From Dryococelus australis (taxonomy: Eukaryota > Arthropoda > Insecta > Phasmatodea > Phasmatidae): a DNA stretch of 64,000 nt. Positions 1 to 13,728 of the stretch are shown here, piece by piece. The translations under genes and the position numbers were made by a program. The notes under the pieces are model-generated. The model did not search any database and was not told the DNA's origin. It saw nothing but the letters and a program-made list of their open reading frames with translations. How positions within the stretch are numbered: the stretch's first letter is position 1; each line of letters begins with the position of its first letter. The stretch is from contig CM056993.1 of assembly GCA_029891345.1 (NCBI GenBank), positions 273,514,900-273,578,899 on the forward strand, written 5' to 3'.

Positions 1-235
1 TGCTCGCATACAACCAAGGCAAACCGGGTTCAATCCCAGGCTGGGTCACTTCCGGATTTTCGCAAGTGGGAAATCATGCCAGACGATACTACTGGTCGGC
101 GAGTTTTCTCGGGGACCTTTTGTTTCCCCCCGTCCTTGCATTCCGGCGTTGCTCAATTCTCAACTCATATTTCTCTCACATCAGCTCTCAAGACCTCGTT
201 GTTAAGGTTCTTCCAAATCTCTCAACTTTAACTTA
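1..235 (+). mobile_element. tRNA-derived SINE, family B, 5'-truncated by window edge
   Basis: Begins inside the element. A pol III B-box-like motif (GGGTTCAATCCC) lies near position 27. The body ends with the block 'agacctcgttgttaag' and '...ccaaatctctcaac'. The same body recurs, diverged and mostly inverted, near 29137, 43333, 51452 and 52289. The tRNA-like head and the shared 3' block indicate a SINE copied by a LINE machinery. The A-box would lie before position 1. Confidence 0.7.
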
Positions 236-2773
236 GGGAAGTATGGTATGACCTTGCACTTGGTACACTTTTGATGCATTAGAAATAAATGTAAGCTACA
301 ACAGTTAACACACTGAGGTACAATTTGTAGCTCTCCTAGAACTTTAACTGCAATAACATGACTGTTAGTAATATTGTGTTAGTATGAATATTCCTACAGT
401 TGCTGCCTGGCTGTCTGTTCTCCCCCCCTTTTTTTTTTCCAAGATCTCAACCTGTCAATGGCCAACAGCCTGCATGGCTCATCCAACTGTAATAAGATGA
501 TTCCAGCACGGCATGACTTGGAGCGGAGGGGATCACCCATTATTGGCCGACAGCTCACAACTGGAAACGATTAGCACCCTCCAGAATGTTGAGGACTGTC
601 ACTCTTTTGAGAAACGTCTTGCTGTGGGATTCAGGTCCTCTCTGGGCGTGCGTAGATGCGGGATAATCCATACAGGGTTACTGAATATGTAAATACAGTC
701 ATTTACGATTCTTGACAATGCATATGTATTCGGCAAGCGATGCTTGTTATTGTTAGTGCTGATATAGCGATCTGTGGGCCCAAAGCGATCGCGAAAAGTT
801 GTCAGGATGTTTCCGGACAAGTGGTGCGGTGTCCATAACTCACATACGTATCGGAGTTGAAGTAGAAGGTGTCCAAACGAGACCGATATAACTTGTGTAC
901 TTAAAGTGATTTAAGGAACTGCACTCTATAATTACAATAATATTACTAATTTAATAAATTTATAAATTTAGTTAAAGTATTGAGTATTTGTTTATTGATA
1001 GCTTTGAGGACTGTAATACAGTGAGTGACAGTACACTGTGAAAGACATAGCTGTATAAATTTCTGTAGTTTTGTAAATAAATGAGGAAACTTGGACACGT
1101 ATTATTTTTACTTGATGAAGAGCTCCATCGCTAAGGAGCCTGGCCATGTCATGTGTCGTGATAATTCTGTGTTGAGAAAGGGGTGAGGGGCAAGGTCTCG
1201 TAAAGACGCTGACGCCCCTGGTGTAGCAAAATTCGACAGTAGTTATAGAATGGATTAACCGCAGGGGATTGGGGATCGGGGATCGGATGCCAGCGATAAA
1301 CATCCTGGATTTCCCTTTTATGCCCTCCTTTTTTCCTTTTCTCCCTCAAAATAGCTTTTTTTACCCCAAAAACGTCCAAAATGACCTTTTTTCTCTTAAA
1401 ATTTCCTTTTCCCTAAAAGGTTGGGGCAAAGTGAGAACATTTAACCTGCTCTAACAGTGGGCAAGCCATTCTGATAAAATGTGAAGTTACTCCTTAAATA
1501 ATTAACCTTCATATAAGTTTAATCATTCCAAGAGTGTCACTTCTGTTAAATTAAGAATAAATCCAGCTTTGTCATAAGAATCAGGTAACATCAGCGAGTT
1601 TTCTTTTGAATGTTAGTGCCCGGGCTGTGGACTGGCTGAGCAGGGGAACAACTATCAAACAAGCAAACACCTATCCTTTAAACTAAAAGAATTAAATCCT
1701 ATGTGTGTATAGCTCAGTTGACATAACTCCATCTCTCGGGTTTGCCGCAGGCATAACTTATATTGATCTGCTGGCTAATAATGGGTAGTGCTTATCTGTT
1801 TCAATGAGGTGCGAATATCCAGGCGTCCTTACAATGTAGGTCTCTCAAAACGAAAAACACCCAAATCAATTAATTTCTGCAATAAGTATTTTTTTTTTAA
1901 ATCAAAACAGTTGTTATAATATTTTCCATCATAGGCAAAATATATACATAATTATGAGGACGTTGCTTCTATCTCCTAGATATACAAACTAAATTTACAA
2001 TGATTATTTACTATTCAGAGGGCGCTCTATTGGCTGAAGACTATAAATATTGAAAAAACAGAATTAATCACACAATGACACCAAAAGAAATGAAATGAAG
2101 TTAAAAATACAAAAATTAATGAAACCTTTTAAGTAATTAAAATCCTAACCTTATACAATTAAATTGCCACGATCCATTCTATGTACAACTTTAAAAGAAA
2201 AATAAGAGCAATCATTGACATAGATACAGATTTCCAAACAAAATACATTAAAGTGTAAAATAATAAATAATAAAAATTAAATATATTCATAGCATATGTA
2301 TACAACTGAAATGAAAATCAGATTTTCCTAAAAAACTTCGCTTTGCTTAATGCAGCGAAGAGGAGAGCCATTTGCACAACACAGTGTTATACGGCAGAAA
2401 CTGTGAAAATGCCAGCCATATAGTGATATTATTTACAAGCAACTCATGCTTTGTTATTCCATGCCAGCATCACCCATCTTGTCTCAAGAATGTTCTAGTT
2501 CAATGCCCCATCATGCAACTTCATGCAGCCCTGTGTTACAAGCTAATGTTATACGACCTATGCCAAGTACGCATATGCTAAGGATGCCTACACCAACCAC
2601 ACAGTCATGCTAATTGTACATATACTAATTGCACCTATGGCAGTCATGCACACGTCAATCACCCCGCTGACTTGCCTTAGTCTGCCCACCCTCCGACATC
2701 TTGGATTCCAAACACCAAACTACCATTCATGCATGCTAGAGCATGCCATTAAGGTAGTAGGGCAGAGATGGCC
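236..2773. other. AT-rich intergenic DNA, nothing recognised
   Basis: No coding or RNA gene could be supported. A pyrimidine-rich patch at about 1310-1420 (runs of C/T such as 'tccttttctccctc') and scattered homopolymers are the only structure. The short open frames carry no recognisable motif. Confidence 0.6.
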
Positions 2774-3540
2774 TTAAGCTCTCTAAAAGCATATTAAGTC
2801 ATAATTCCCGATCTGTTTAAGATATGGCTACCAAATTCATAATATAAGCATCACCCTTGATGACGAATAAGGGGTTGGAGCAATTACACCTTAAGCCCTC
2901 TTATAAGAATAGTTGACCGCCATTTCACTTCCATCAAAGCTATAATCGTCAAAATCATAACATTAGCATCCCTCCTTACGACGAACAGGATGGCAGGGCC
3001 AAGGGCGCGTTAAGCCCTCCTATAAGCATAGTTGGCAACCATTTCCCATCCGCCGAAGTTATAGTCACTAAATTGATAACATTTGTATCACCTCTGATGA
3101 CGAACAGAGTGGTAGGTTTAAGTATGCCTTAAGCCCTCTTATAAGCATAGTTGGCCACCATCTCCCATCCACCGAAGCTATATTCACCAAATTCCTATCA
3201 TAGCAAATATCTCCCAACGACGAACAGGGTCAAGTATGCCTTAAGCCCTCTTATAAGCATAGTCGACTGCCATTTATTATCCACTGAAGCTATAATCACC
3301 AAATTTATAACATAGGCATCGCTCACGACGGACAGGGTAGTGGGGTCAATTAGACCACAACCTTTCTTATAAGCATAGTTGGCAGCTATTTCCCATCTAC
3401 CGAATTTTCAGCCACTAAGTTCGTATCGTAGACATCGTTTGCGACGACGAACAGGGCAACTATACCTTAACTCATCTTATAAGCAGAGTTGACCATCAAT
3501 TGCCATCCACTGAAACTATACTCACCAAAGGTCTGCAAAT
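2774..3540. repeat. Degenerate ~118-bp tandem satellite, about six to seven units
   Basis: The block 'taagccctcttataagcatagttg' or close variants begins near 2774, 2892, 3012, 3130, 3241, 3358 and 3467, giving spacings of about 109-120 bp. Each unit also carries 'catcc-ccgaagctata-tcacc-aaatt' and 'gacgaacagggt'. Units differ from each other by substitutions and small indels, so the array is old. Related sequence recurs at 6115-6150 and 6759-7000. Confidence 0.85.
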
Positions 3541-5486
3541 CAATGCCAATTTAGGCCTATTGTATTGTTATATGTTAAGGATCGTATAAACTCGCAATGC
3601 TGTGAATATACCTTTATTATTTTTTATCCCGCCCGGTATGGTTGGCAGCTTTCTTTCAATGATTATTTCCCTGGTAGATATATCCATGGGTTCATGAGCT
3701 GCTTTTTCGAAGCAGTTATATAGCACAGCATGATCATATCAACGTACAGTAATCGCAAGTACAGTGCAGAGTGCTTCTGGTGTGCTGTCGGTAATATGTT
3801 GTAATAAAACTGCTTGTACTGAATACTGTCCAGATGGTTTCCTGAGTTACTTTCGGATATGTGAGATCACATTCTTGCTCAGAGTTAACGAAGCAATTTC
3901 CCTAGGTAAACTTACTGCTTACTGTGCATATGTAGTCCAGACCGGTGTGTAGGGCTGTAAAGTAAGTACCCTGATGTGCACCCATAATCTGTTGTTCAGA
4001 CATTGAGAAGTCAACATCGATTTTAAAGCTCTCTCTCTCTCTCTCTCCTTTTACGTTTAACGTTTAACGTTTAATTGACGCACTTAAAAAATAACGTAAC
4101 AATAACTGTGAAGGTTAATATAGCTAACGAGACTGCAGCTGCCAGAATTAGGTAACTAAGTGAAGTGACTTCTTTACTGGAGAAGAAGGTGATATCTATT
4201 CTGAAGAAGAGAAAGAAGATGAAGAAGACAACACGACAACGAAGACAGTTTTGATGATGAAGTCGATGGTGATTTTCTCGATTCACTCAGACAGCTCTCC
4301 AAGGAGTTTGTTGTGGCAGGTGGTATGAAAAATGCAGAAAATGGCAAGTTAACATATTTTCCGAAGATGCTGGTAAACTTCTTTATAGACTCGGACTTCT
4401 AACCACTGTGTAAAGAGGTGGATATTTCTCATATAGTAATGCGTCATCGAATGAGACCATTATGTGTTGTCCACGAACTGTAAGAATCCGAGAAATGCAA
4501 AGATCTTGTGTACGAAATAAATTAAACATTAATTTATATTTCCATTACTGTGTTTTATATTTAGTTCATCATTCCTTACTGTTTTTGGAAGTATTCTTAA
4601 TTCAGTGCAGTGTATACGGGACGTCAAGATGATTTGACATTCACGGCAGTTATTCAGTTTTAAGTTGTATGTTTCTCTGACACCATTTAAAGCCAACTGA
4701 GATCAATTTGGAGTATGTTTGAGGTTTAATAGATGTTTGAGATTTAAGATACGTTTCAGGTTTAAGGTATATTTGGGGTATTTTGAGGTATGTCAAAGGT
4801 ATGTTTGGAGTATAGGTATTTTTGAGGTTTAATATATGTAATTGAGGTTTGAGGTATGTCTGAGGAATAAGTATAGACCTTGACGTATTGCTCTGTTCGC
4901 AACACAAGATTTCATAATGAATTTAAAAGAATTAATTTTAGTTCGGGTGATTTCACTTTTTCAAAGTAAAACACACCGATCATAAGCAAATTGTTATGCA
5001 CGTACTAACTGAAAAAGAGAAAGAGAGATTTTTGCAGTATTTCGCAATATACTCTGTATAGTTTCAGTATGAATACAAAAGGTTGTAATATCGTACAAAC
5101 ACGATTTTTAACAAAATTATCGATTAAAAAAATTATTGATTCATACATAATAATTAATAGCGATAGAATTCTTTTTACTTTCGCTACTTCCTACATATTA
5201 TTTTGCCATTACTTAAAAAAAATGCTATGTTGCTGAAGAGCCTATACCACTGAGGAGCCTATGCCAGTGAGATAGAAGTGGTGACAAACGTTTCTCGGCT
5301 CTATGATTCTGTGGAAATTAAATATTCGCCTTGTAAAAGCATACACGTTGGTGATTACATAACACGTGGCAGTCTGGAGCTATACGAATTGTTGTTTTGT
5401 AAGTAAGGTGTATATTAATTTTTTGCAATGCATTTGAGGACGAAGTGGTATTTTGCCGTGTATAGGTAAGAAGATAGATAGGTAGG
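3541..5486. other. Intergenic DNA with minor simple repeats
   Basis: Contains a (CT)n run at 4029-4048, a heptamer run of ACGTTTA at 4053-4074 (three units), and a degenerate minisatellite at 4700-4880 built on 'gaggtttaaggtatgtttg'. No gene is recognised. Confidence 0.6.
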
Positions 5487-5735
5487 TCTTAACGTAACGT
5501 TGACAGCGAGGTCATTAGAGATGGAGCAATTTGCTCAGGGAAGCAGGAACAGGTACGAAACGGCCATGGCCTGCTGTAAGGAACCATCCTAGCATTCGCC
5601 TGGAGCGATTTCGGGAAACCATGGAATACCACAGTCAGGGTGGCCGGACTGGGTTCGACCCAGGTCCTATCAAATGAGATCTCAAGTTTAACCACTGCGC
5701 ACCCTCCTTCAGTCCATGCATAGGGATTCACCTCC
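5487..5735 (-). mobile_element. tRNA-derived SINE, family A
   Basis: On the plus strand it starts with 'taacgtaacgttgacagcg' and 'aggtcattagagatgg' and ends in the tRNA-like head. Read on the minus strand, the head shows an A-box-like TGCGCAGTGGTTAAAC and a B-box-like GGGTCGAACCC, followed by 'cagtccggccaccctgac'. The copy at 13750-14006 shares all of these blocks. The 'cagcgaggtcattagagatg' block is, from general knowledge, widespread in arthropod SINEs. Confidence 0.8.
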
Positions 5736-6758
5736 ATCGACACATTTATTTAAAAATAACTTAAACCATGTTTAGTAGCCAATATTAAGCAAGTAAGCAA
5801 ATAGCATCTGTGTATAATAAAGTGTCTATATTGATTTTATTAGTACTTTTAACATTGAAAAATTAAAAAAATACATATTTAAGTTTACCACATCTTTATG
5901 GGTGCATATTTTTAAGACCAATTTTGATTATGATGTCAGAATAACTGATTAAATGACTATGCTGGATGTCATATTGGTTTCTATAGGTATATATTGTATT
6001 TCATACAGCTTCTTTTTGAAGTAATTATGGCAAGTATATGTGACACGAAACCAAACCTGAATATGTGGTAGCACTAACCCTGTCTTAAATTATATAATAA
6101 TTCAATATACATGAACTTATATAAGCATAGTTGACCATCATTTGGCAACTGTTTGGATTAGGCTTTTGGATTTCGGTTTGTAGGGTTATGAAGTTAACAT
6201 TTAGCTAACTCTATACATGATAGGGGTTAGGGCCGTAGCTGAATGACATTATGACATGTTACTGATACTGAGGGTGTTTATTGAGACACGGAGCACTTAC
6301 AATAACATGATACGGTAATACTGAACACTCGAGGGAGCACTATTGACTGATAGTAATTTAATTCGACATTATTATGTTAACTCGCGTCACTACTCGGTTA
6401 AATTACATTGGACAATCGCCACCTTAATCATGTTTCCCGGAAGCTGTATCTGGTAGAGTGGTTAGCCGCGATCGGACATACTTATTCTTGATCTTCCTTT
6501 GAAGCTGGCTGACTTGGAAAGACCTCGTGCTGGCCCCGCCCTCGTGCTGGCCTATATCGGCGCGCTGTTTAGGCGTCTATGTCCCTGATCGTTGGCTGGT
6601 GGAGGGTGTTATTGTTGTCACCCTTTTCACAACGCGTTGTTGTAATTCCCGGCGTCGTGATTTAATGTGAAGGTGTGAGGCCGAGTTCAGACGGGGATGT
6701 TAAGTTGAGGGTCTCCCATACAATCATAACATCAGGTAACATTTTTAACCTCTAGCAA
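5736..6758. other. Intergenic DNA with one satellite-like patch
   Basis: A single patch at about 6115-6150 ('acttatataagcatagttgacc') matches the start of the 118-bp satellite unit. The rest is unassigned, including a more GC-rich stretch at 6420-6690. Confidence 0.5.
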
Positions 6759-7005
6759 GTAGGTTTGACATGCTAAGCCCTGCACATTTTATAGGCGTAG
6801 ATGACCATAATTTGCAAACTATTAGAGTAAGGCCCTTACAATTCAGATCGAAGGCAACCCTTCTGACTTCGAGAATGTAGGTATGACATGTTAGGCCTTA
6901 AATCCTTTTATAGGTATAGTCGCCATAATTTGTGAACTTTTAGGGTTAAGTGCATAAAACTCAGATCGAAGGTATCACTTCTGACTTGGAGAATGTCCCT
7001 AAGAC
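6759..7005. repeat. Two further units of the ~118-bp satellite
   Basis: The block 'gtaggtttgacatg' at 6759 recurs as 'gtaggtatgacatg' at 6877, exactly 118 bp later. Each is followed by a variant of 'taagccct--tataggcatag' and 'ataatttg-gaact-ttagggtaag', then 'cagatcgaagg'. Period and wording match the array at 2774-3540, so this is a displaced part of the same family. Confidence 0.75.
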
Positions 7006-9280
7006 CTTTGACAGACATCGGCTTTTTAAAGTTAATGTTATTCCTTACTGCATGAAGCACGTCCTCACATTTTGCGCGAGACATGCGGAATTTTTCACAA
7101 AAGTCTGTATAACAGTGAAATCAAAATTTATGCCCTTAGCATGTAAAGCTTTTCCCTACAATGCTGAGTACTTCAGGCTATTTCCTCCTTATTAAAATAC
7201 CTTAATTATTAACCAAGAAAACATGTACACTTTTGAATTATGGCCTTATTTTATCTTATAGAAAAATGAACAAGGTTATGCTAATATAAACAGTTAATAG
7301 TTTTGTTATGCAACGACGACTAATATAATGGTTTTGTCTTATAAGTAAATGTCCCTTGAAATATTACATTTGTAGAATTAAGCTTGTACAATAGTTATGC
7401 AACAAAATTATTTAAGTTACGAATACATTAAGTAATCCGCGCCATTTCGTTACTAGATACACCTCCTTGCTAGCACTCGACGAGATTTTGTTTATTTCTT
7501 TCCCTTACTTGTTTCTCAAACAAAAATTCCGAAACGAGCATTTATTTACAAACGACCTCTTAAAATGAGGGAAGTAATTTACGTGACTCATGTACAGAGA
7601 AAAAAATATTGTAGATTTACGAAACGGCGGGCCTCGTGTATAACTTTAACATCATGGTATGTGTTATACTCCTAATGGAGTTCATGCAAAGCTGTCTATA
7701 GATAGGTACCCTTCGAAGGCAGCCAGGAAACAGCTTATGTTGATTATGTTTAACGAATTTATATTCATTACCATTACATGTCTTCTTACTCAGACACCCT
7801 TCTCTTTCATTCCATATTGTTATTCAAACGAGGCTCGAACCGTAAATACTTCATTGCTTATGTGTCTACATCCATGAATGAAAAGCGCCGATGTATTAAT
7901 CTGACGGCATTATCTTTGTTATTTTTTTACAGCCCCACTCGTCCCCAAATACACTAAATTTCATATAAAGCGCCCAGTACTCAGTTATTTTATTTGGCAG
8001 CAGCACACACATGCACTTCCTTTGTTACCTGGCGTCTTAGGCAGGACTCAGGACAATTTGACGGAATAAAATCGCATTAGGATACAAAGTGAGAGTGGGA
8101 AGGATTCCCCCCCCCCCCCCCCCCCCCACCACCACCATATCACCCAACCACTTTTCTGCTAGGAAGCGAGAGCTGAGAGGGTTTGGGACGGATAAAAAAT
8201 GAAGATGGAGGTAACGTGAGTAGGGCTGTGTGATAAGGTGGGATATAATTCACGAAACAATATTTTTGCGATATAGCAACGGAGATATGGTCCAACAGTG
8301 TAGAGCAACATCTTGCATATCACGTTATTGTGATGTTCATGATTTTACTGTATATTAGCAGCACTGCTATATTTCGGTATCGCATTATTGCAAATTTTTC
8401 CAATTTTGATTTTCATACGGTATGAAAAATTTCAGATTTTGATTTACAAAAATTGCAGTAGTGGTGACGTGGCGCATTTAATATAAGTTATTTAAATTTA
8501 GCAAAAAGTCAATACATATATAAGCCCTATTCGTGTTTCGACATTTGAAATGTAAGTACAAACAGTATATGCGATGCCAATATGAACTATATTTACAAAT
8601 GCAAACATCTACCATACCAATTTTACCAATATTTACTATATCAATGTTTGCGACACCGACGTGAACGCTATTTGCGATGCCGATATTTGCGAGATCAATG
8701 TAAGCTATATTTTCTGTAGCCTATGCCGTAAACGATTTTCAGTTTCGTGAAAGCGATAGGCCATAGATCGTATTGATAACGGTAAGGCCTCCACATACGC
8801 ATTTCGGAACCTGCAGCCACACTGTCAATAATGGAGAGAGAACAAATCTGGTTGCAGCTTTACCTCAATGTGCATTCTCCTAATTATGGTATTTTGAATT
8901 TCGATACTGCCTAATAAAACTAACCCTCCGAATATGAATTCATTAACAATACCAAAAGTCATCTGCAACCAGAAGGTTTAATTTATTTTAAAATAAAATA
9001 CACGCATTTCAATTCCTTCACACGTGTAACATAACACATATTTTTAGGACGATACTTCAAATAATTAATTTTTATAACATATTTGTCATATTAGTTCGAA
9101 ATTATTTATACTCGTTTTAACTTGATTTAAGTATTATATTTTATTTAATTACTAGCAGACCAGTGCTACTTCCTTAGCATGATATTTAGAACTTTGAATC
9201 GATCTAGCCATTTCTCTTGGGAAGGAAAAGAGTACAGCCCATAAAAAAAAGATTTTTTAAAACAATTTTTTTTATTATGC
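7006..9280. other. Intergenic AT-rich DNA
   Basis: Includes a poly-C run at 8107-8127 followed by an ACC run, and a degenerate patch at about 8570-8720 in which 'gcgatgccgatatttgcga'-like words repeat. No gene is recognised. Confidence 0.5.
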
Positions 9281-9500
9281 AGTAATCCTAAGAAAAGCTT
9301 AATCCAGTACTTATTTACATCCCTGATAATAATATCGCTCAAGCCACTGTGACCCCATTATATATATATATATCCACTGGGTCACTATGGCCCCACTTGA
9401 TATAGTTCCATCCATTAAACTACTGCGGCCCCACTTTCCCAAAGGTAACAGTAATCCTAATAAAAGTTTAATCCAGTACCTATGTGCATCCCTAAGCATC
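9281..9500. repeat. Direct repeat pair of ~45 bp, 168 bp apart
   Basis: 'cagtaatcctaagaaaagc' at 9281 recurs as 'cagtaatcctaataaaagt' at 9449. Both continue with 'ttaatccagtac-tat-t-catccct'. Between them is a (TA)n run and a second internal echo ('ccactgtgaccccatta' and 'cactatggccccactt'). Confidence 0.7.
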
Positions 9501-9539
9501 ATTTTTTCCGGAACCGTTTGAGATATCTCGATGAAACAA

Positions 9540-9665
9540 ATACTAAGTTGGGCCTGGAGTTATTATCTATAGACTGTATAAATTTGATGATAATAGTTCA
9601 GTGGTTTTTGAGTTAAATGCGGTCGGACAGACAGACATGAAAAAAATTAACATTAGATGTGGCTT
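9540..9665 (+). mobile_element. Possible LINE (RTE-like) 3' tail fragment
   Basis: The words 'aatttgatgataatagttc', 'agtggtttttgagttaa' and 'gacagacagacatgaaaa' resemble the 3' end of many invertebrate RTE-type elements. This is recognised from general knowledge only. No coding part remains. Confidence 0.35.
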
Positions 9666-9904
9666 GGTTATCAATTATACTACATGAAAAAACAATTGAA
9701 AGTTGAAAATTCGAAAATCACAGACAGGTAATTCCATTTTATTTAATAGTATAGATTATTAAAAAAGCTAAGCTATCTGTAAATTTGCTATCTGTAAATT
9801 CTTCTTAAGTGTTTCAACAAGACTGTCTTTAGTTTAAGCCCTGTCAGCTTGATTGCAAGTGCAGACCGAGTGGAATTATTTTGGCCACTTAGTAGCGCAT
9901 GTAG

Positions 9905-10138
9905 AGGCTATTCACTGTAAAGTGAGCACTTTTTAAGGCCCTGCAAATTTTTTCCTTACAATTTATTTTTATCTTCCCTCCACTTTTTAATATACACATT
10001 GCCATGTTTCTAATAAACATCCCGTATACATTTCACCACCCCTAAAAGTTAATATCTTTAGCTCAATTAAAATATTTATTATGGGTTAATGTCTGTTGGA
10101 AGGGTCTTAAAAAGTGCCCACTTTACTGTGAATAACCT
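9905..10138 (-). mobile_element. Non-autonomous TIR element, short form (copy 1)
   Basis: The left end AGGCTATTCACTGTAAAGTG is mirrored by a right end reading 'cactttactgtgaataacct'. Inside each end comes 'agcactttttaaggcc' and its complement. The interior ('acattgccatgtttctaata') is the reverse complement of the interiors at 48102 and 52842, so this copy has the opposite orientation. No coding capacity. Confidence 0.85.
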
Positions 10139-12604
10139 TCTCCAAATATTTTGTGTCAAAACAACGTATCGCCACTGCATATACAGTAAGAAAATATTTT
10201 CTCCGAATGGTTAGGTTTAAGTGCAGTGTTATTTTATTAATTCCCAAAGTTTATTAATGTTGGACTGTTGATACTTTTATTACACGTACTGTCACCTGTA
10301 GAAAGTAATTAATAATATATTGCCACTGATCGTACATGATAAACTCTTAAAAACCCTCTATTCCGACTGAGTTATAGAGTGCAAATTAGTTTTAAAAATC
10401 TTGTAACCCATATTACAAAATATATTAATAATAATATTTGGGGTACTGTACTATTTCAAGTCAGATTATTTTTTAAGTGGATTTAGAAATTTAGTAAAAT
10501 ATTCTATCGTACTTGCGAAATCAGACTTAATGATATGTACCTTAAATTAAAAAAAAAAAAAAAAAATCAAGTGCTGTGTGGCTACCCCGTAATCTTGTGA
10601 TTATTTTGACTGGCTGGAAAATGTGCTATCTTTCCATAGTAGCGTACACGCACAGCCTGCAATGTCATGCGATGCTTGCTTGCCTCATCCGGAATGTATG
10701 CCTTAAAATATGTTTGTTACTGAATGGAAAGTAAAGATATAAACCGAATTCGCTGCTAATTTAAGAGATGTATAAAAAATTACAGGAAACAAGGAGTTCC
10801 GGTATAAGTATAATTTCGGGCACCATGGAGATAATCGTAATTCCAGTGGGTGTCCGTGTAACCGTCAGTAAGGGTCAGGACCTCTACAACCTCCACAGTT
10901 TCTACACCCATGAAGGTTCATCATAGGCTGGATGTCTCCTTTTGACTGAGCAAAAAAATATCGTAAATCTAAACCGAGTTTCCTAATCAGTGTTCGAAAT
11001 GAGCAGGTAGTGCCGGTGAGGGTGAGGGGGGAGATACCCCTCCTTAGGGTTTCTTCTTCTTCTTCTTTTCCCCACAACTTCTGCATTCCGGCATTCATTT
11101 CCAACCGGGGAAAGAAAATCCTTGTATCGACAATAATTTTGTTATTGATTTGGAAAATGTCTATTTTTCATAAATGTTTTGGTTTTTTTGTATTCATAAT
11201 ACGATTTTGTGATTGGTTATGTGTTAAAATGTAGGATGTATAGAGTTATCACTAAACCAGAAATCCAAAGTGCCACAGCAGGTACCAAAGTAACTCGAAT
11301 GGACTTCAAAAGCAGTAAGAATATTACTTCATATTATAATAAAATTCAAATACTTATGTGGTAGAAATAAATATCAACGAAGCACTTTCCCCCATTTCTA
11401 CATTTTCATTAGTTCAAACACTGATCCTAATATATTTGCAGTAATAAAGAAATACAAATTTAACTGTTTAACTACAAATTCCACTTGCTATATGCACGAA
11501 AATGAAATTTAAAAAAAAAATCCCATCATAGAATTAGAGGCCGATCCAAGGGAAGAGCCAAAGGGGGCTTGAGCCTTTTCCATGGAGCTTGATTTTACAC
11601 TAGGTAAAAATAGATCATTCTTGAGACAAAGCAGCCTACATTGTTAAAAATGCAGTATTAATACATACAATATACTTAGTATACAATAAGTAAATTTTTA
11701 AACGGGATTTAGGTAGTCTAACCATTAATTATGCCCTACTGACATGCATATGTAGCATAAAAACTCAATGTTTATTGGTAATCATATGGTTCGATCGTAA
11801 AACACATTGTCCCGCCCCTCAGTAGTCCCTCTCCTTAATGAGTGTCTAGATCCGCCACTGACTACAATAGAGGAATTAAGATATTTTGATCAAGAATCAT
11901 TACAAAATTAAACAGATGAAACTTTGCATTAAATAATATTGAAATTATTCAGTTCTCCAAGAAAGTTAATACCCAATTGCATGCTGTCGCGTGGAAGGAC
12001 CATAGTCTCTGGTGTTGGGGTGAGATAACCCTGAGCTTTCTCCACAGTAGGCCGCCATCTTGGATATACGTATATTCCTCCATAAATTAGTTTCCAGAGT
12101 GAATATTTAAAAATCAAGCATGTCAAGGCAGAGGTAATATCTCAACAGTTATTTCAAAATCCAGCTTTTTCCCTTCACATCTGTATCCGCAATCAAAGGT
12201 TTCGTCATTACGTAAAAAATGTTTGTCCCCATGCGGGGATATAAGGATATAACTGAAACCGTACAAATTTTAAATATCCTGTTACGTAGTCTTCTATGCC
12301 ATGTCAAGCTGAGATTTTTAATATCGAATCATGAGGTTTGAATACGAAGATATTTGTAAAAAAAAAAAAAAACCAAGGTTTATGGGATCCCTCCCCTTTA
12401 AGGTAAGTTGGGACACATTTAAATCTGATACCAGCAGAGATGTGCACTGTATGAAAAATCTGTATAGTGGAAAAGATAATTTAATTAATATATTCACATT
12501 ACACTTCAACAGAGTAGATTTTTGTTCGTTGCCTGGTCTGAAAGATCAGCTACCGTCAATGTTGAATATACAATGAATTATCAATAATTGTCCAATGAAT
12601 ACCA
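10139..12604. other. AT-rich intergenic DNA
   Basis: Poly-A runs at 10549-10566 and 12359-12372 and a (CTT)n patch near 11051 are the only repeats noted. No gene is recognised. Confidence 0.5.
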
Positions 12605-12765
12605 CTTTATTTCACTACATAATTTTCACGACAAACGACAACATTACTACGTCTGACGAGTGCAAAAAACACACAACTCAAGAGTCCATGATACAGAGTT
12701 GACACAAAACAAATACTTGTACAGAATGTAGTACTACAATCTACAACAAGAGTCCTGTAACCGAC
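12605..12765 (-). mobile_element. Solo fragment shared with the BEL/Pao leader at 24447
   Basis: From 'tttcactacataattttcac' through 'cgacaacattactacgtctg' to 'gagtcctgtaac' this stretch matches 24447-24612 at roughly 85-90% by eye. The other copy lies directly upstream of the gag relic of a minus-strand BEL/Pao element. This copy is therefore probably a solo LTR or leader remnant in the same orientation. No ends with TG..CA were defined. Confidence 0.6.
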
Positions 12766-13728
12766 CTCCTCCCATCTAATTTGCAATTCTATCCATGATT
12801 ACAAATTACTGAAACACGTTGCACTGTTGCTACAGGCAACAACAGTTTGAAAAAATAATAGAAGTAAAGGAGATTCAGTAACGTATCACACGTTCCCTTC
12901 AGATCCTGTACACCGAAAGCAATGGATCCACAGCTGTCGACGAGATGGATATTGGAACGCCAGCTCCTGCCATGTTTGGTCGGAACATTTCGCAGAAGAT
13001 GACTACGAACATGGCCTTGGGACTTCCACCAAAGAAAAAATTTAAATTATCAGCTGTTCCGCATCTTAATTTAGGCAAAAACCTGGATCAAGCTGCAGTT
13101 AGTGACAGACAAATACGCAACACTAAACGTGAACAAAAACAAATTATTTCTAAACTTTTGCTTGAGCAAGGAAATCTTGTTCATAGTGATGGCGACAATA
13201 GTTTTTGTGAAAAGTGAGTTGCTTTAGAGCCAGAGAAGAAGTGCTTCCATTTACAGATATCTCATTTAGAGAAACTGGTTGCTGAACAAAAAGAGATTCT
13301 TACACTAGAAAATGCCCTGAAATGCTGTAGGGAAGAAATAACATATAAAAAAGAAATACAATCAGACCTAAAAAAGAAATTGGCGGAGCAGTTCGAACAT
13401 TCTGCAAATGAAAAAAAAATGTTATTTGCAGAGGAAAAATTAAGTAAGGTTTTAACTAAACCTCGGTGTCATGTAGTTTAAAGTAATGTGAAAAAATACG
13501 GAACTAAAACGAGCATTTACAATTAGGTATTCCAGAAAGAGAGGTTACATGTTCCTTCCCAATGAGATTCATTTTCCTTTCCCCGCGCCATCAACACTGC
13601 GTCACTGGGCGTCACGCATCAATATGAGACAGGGAATACTTAGAGATGTACTGAAGTTTATGAAAATTGATATTATAGACTTGAAGGAAGAGGACAGGCT
13701 AACAGTTCTGCTATTTGACGAAGTAAAA

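Noticed and set aside
2774..3540. Possible CRISPR-like array
   Set aside because: Units are ~118 bp, degenerate along their whole length, with no constant repeat and variable spacer pattern, and the DNA is eukaryotic.
4053..4074. ACGTTTA heptamers as possible telomere-like repeat
   Set aside because: Only three units, and the usual insect telomere repeat is TTAGG.
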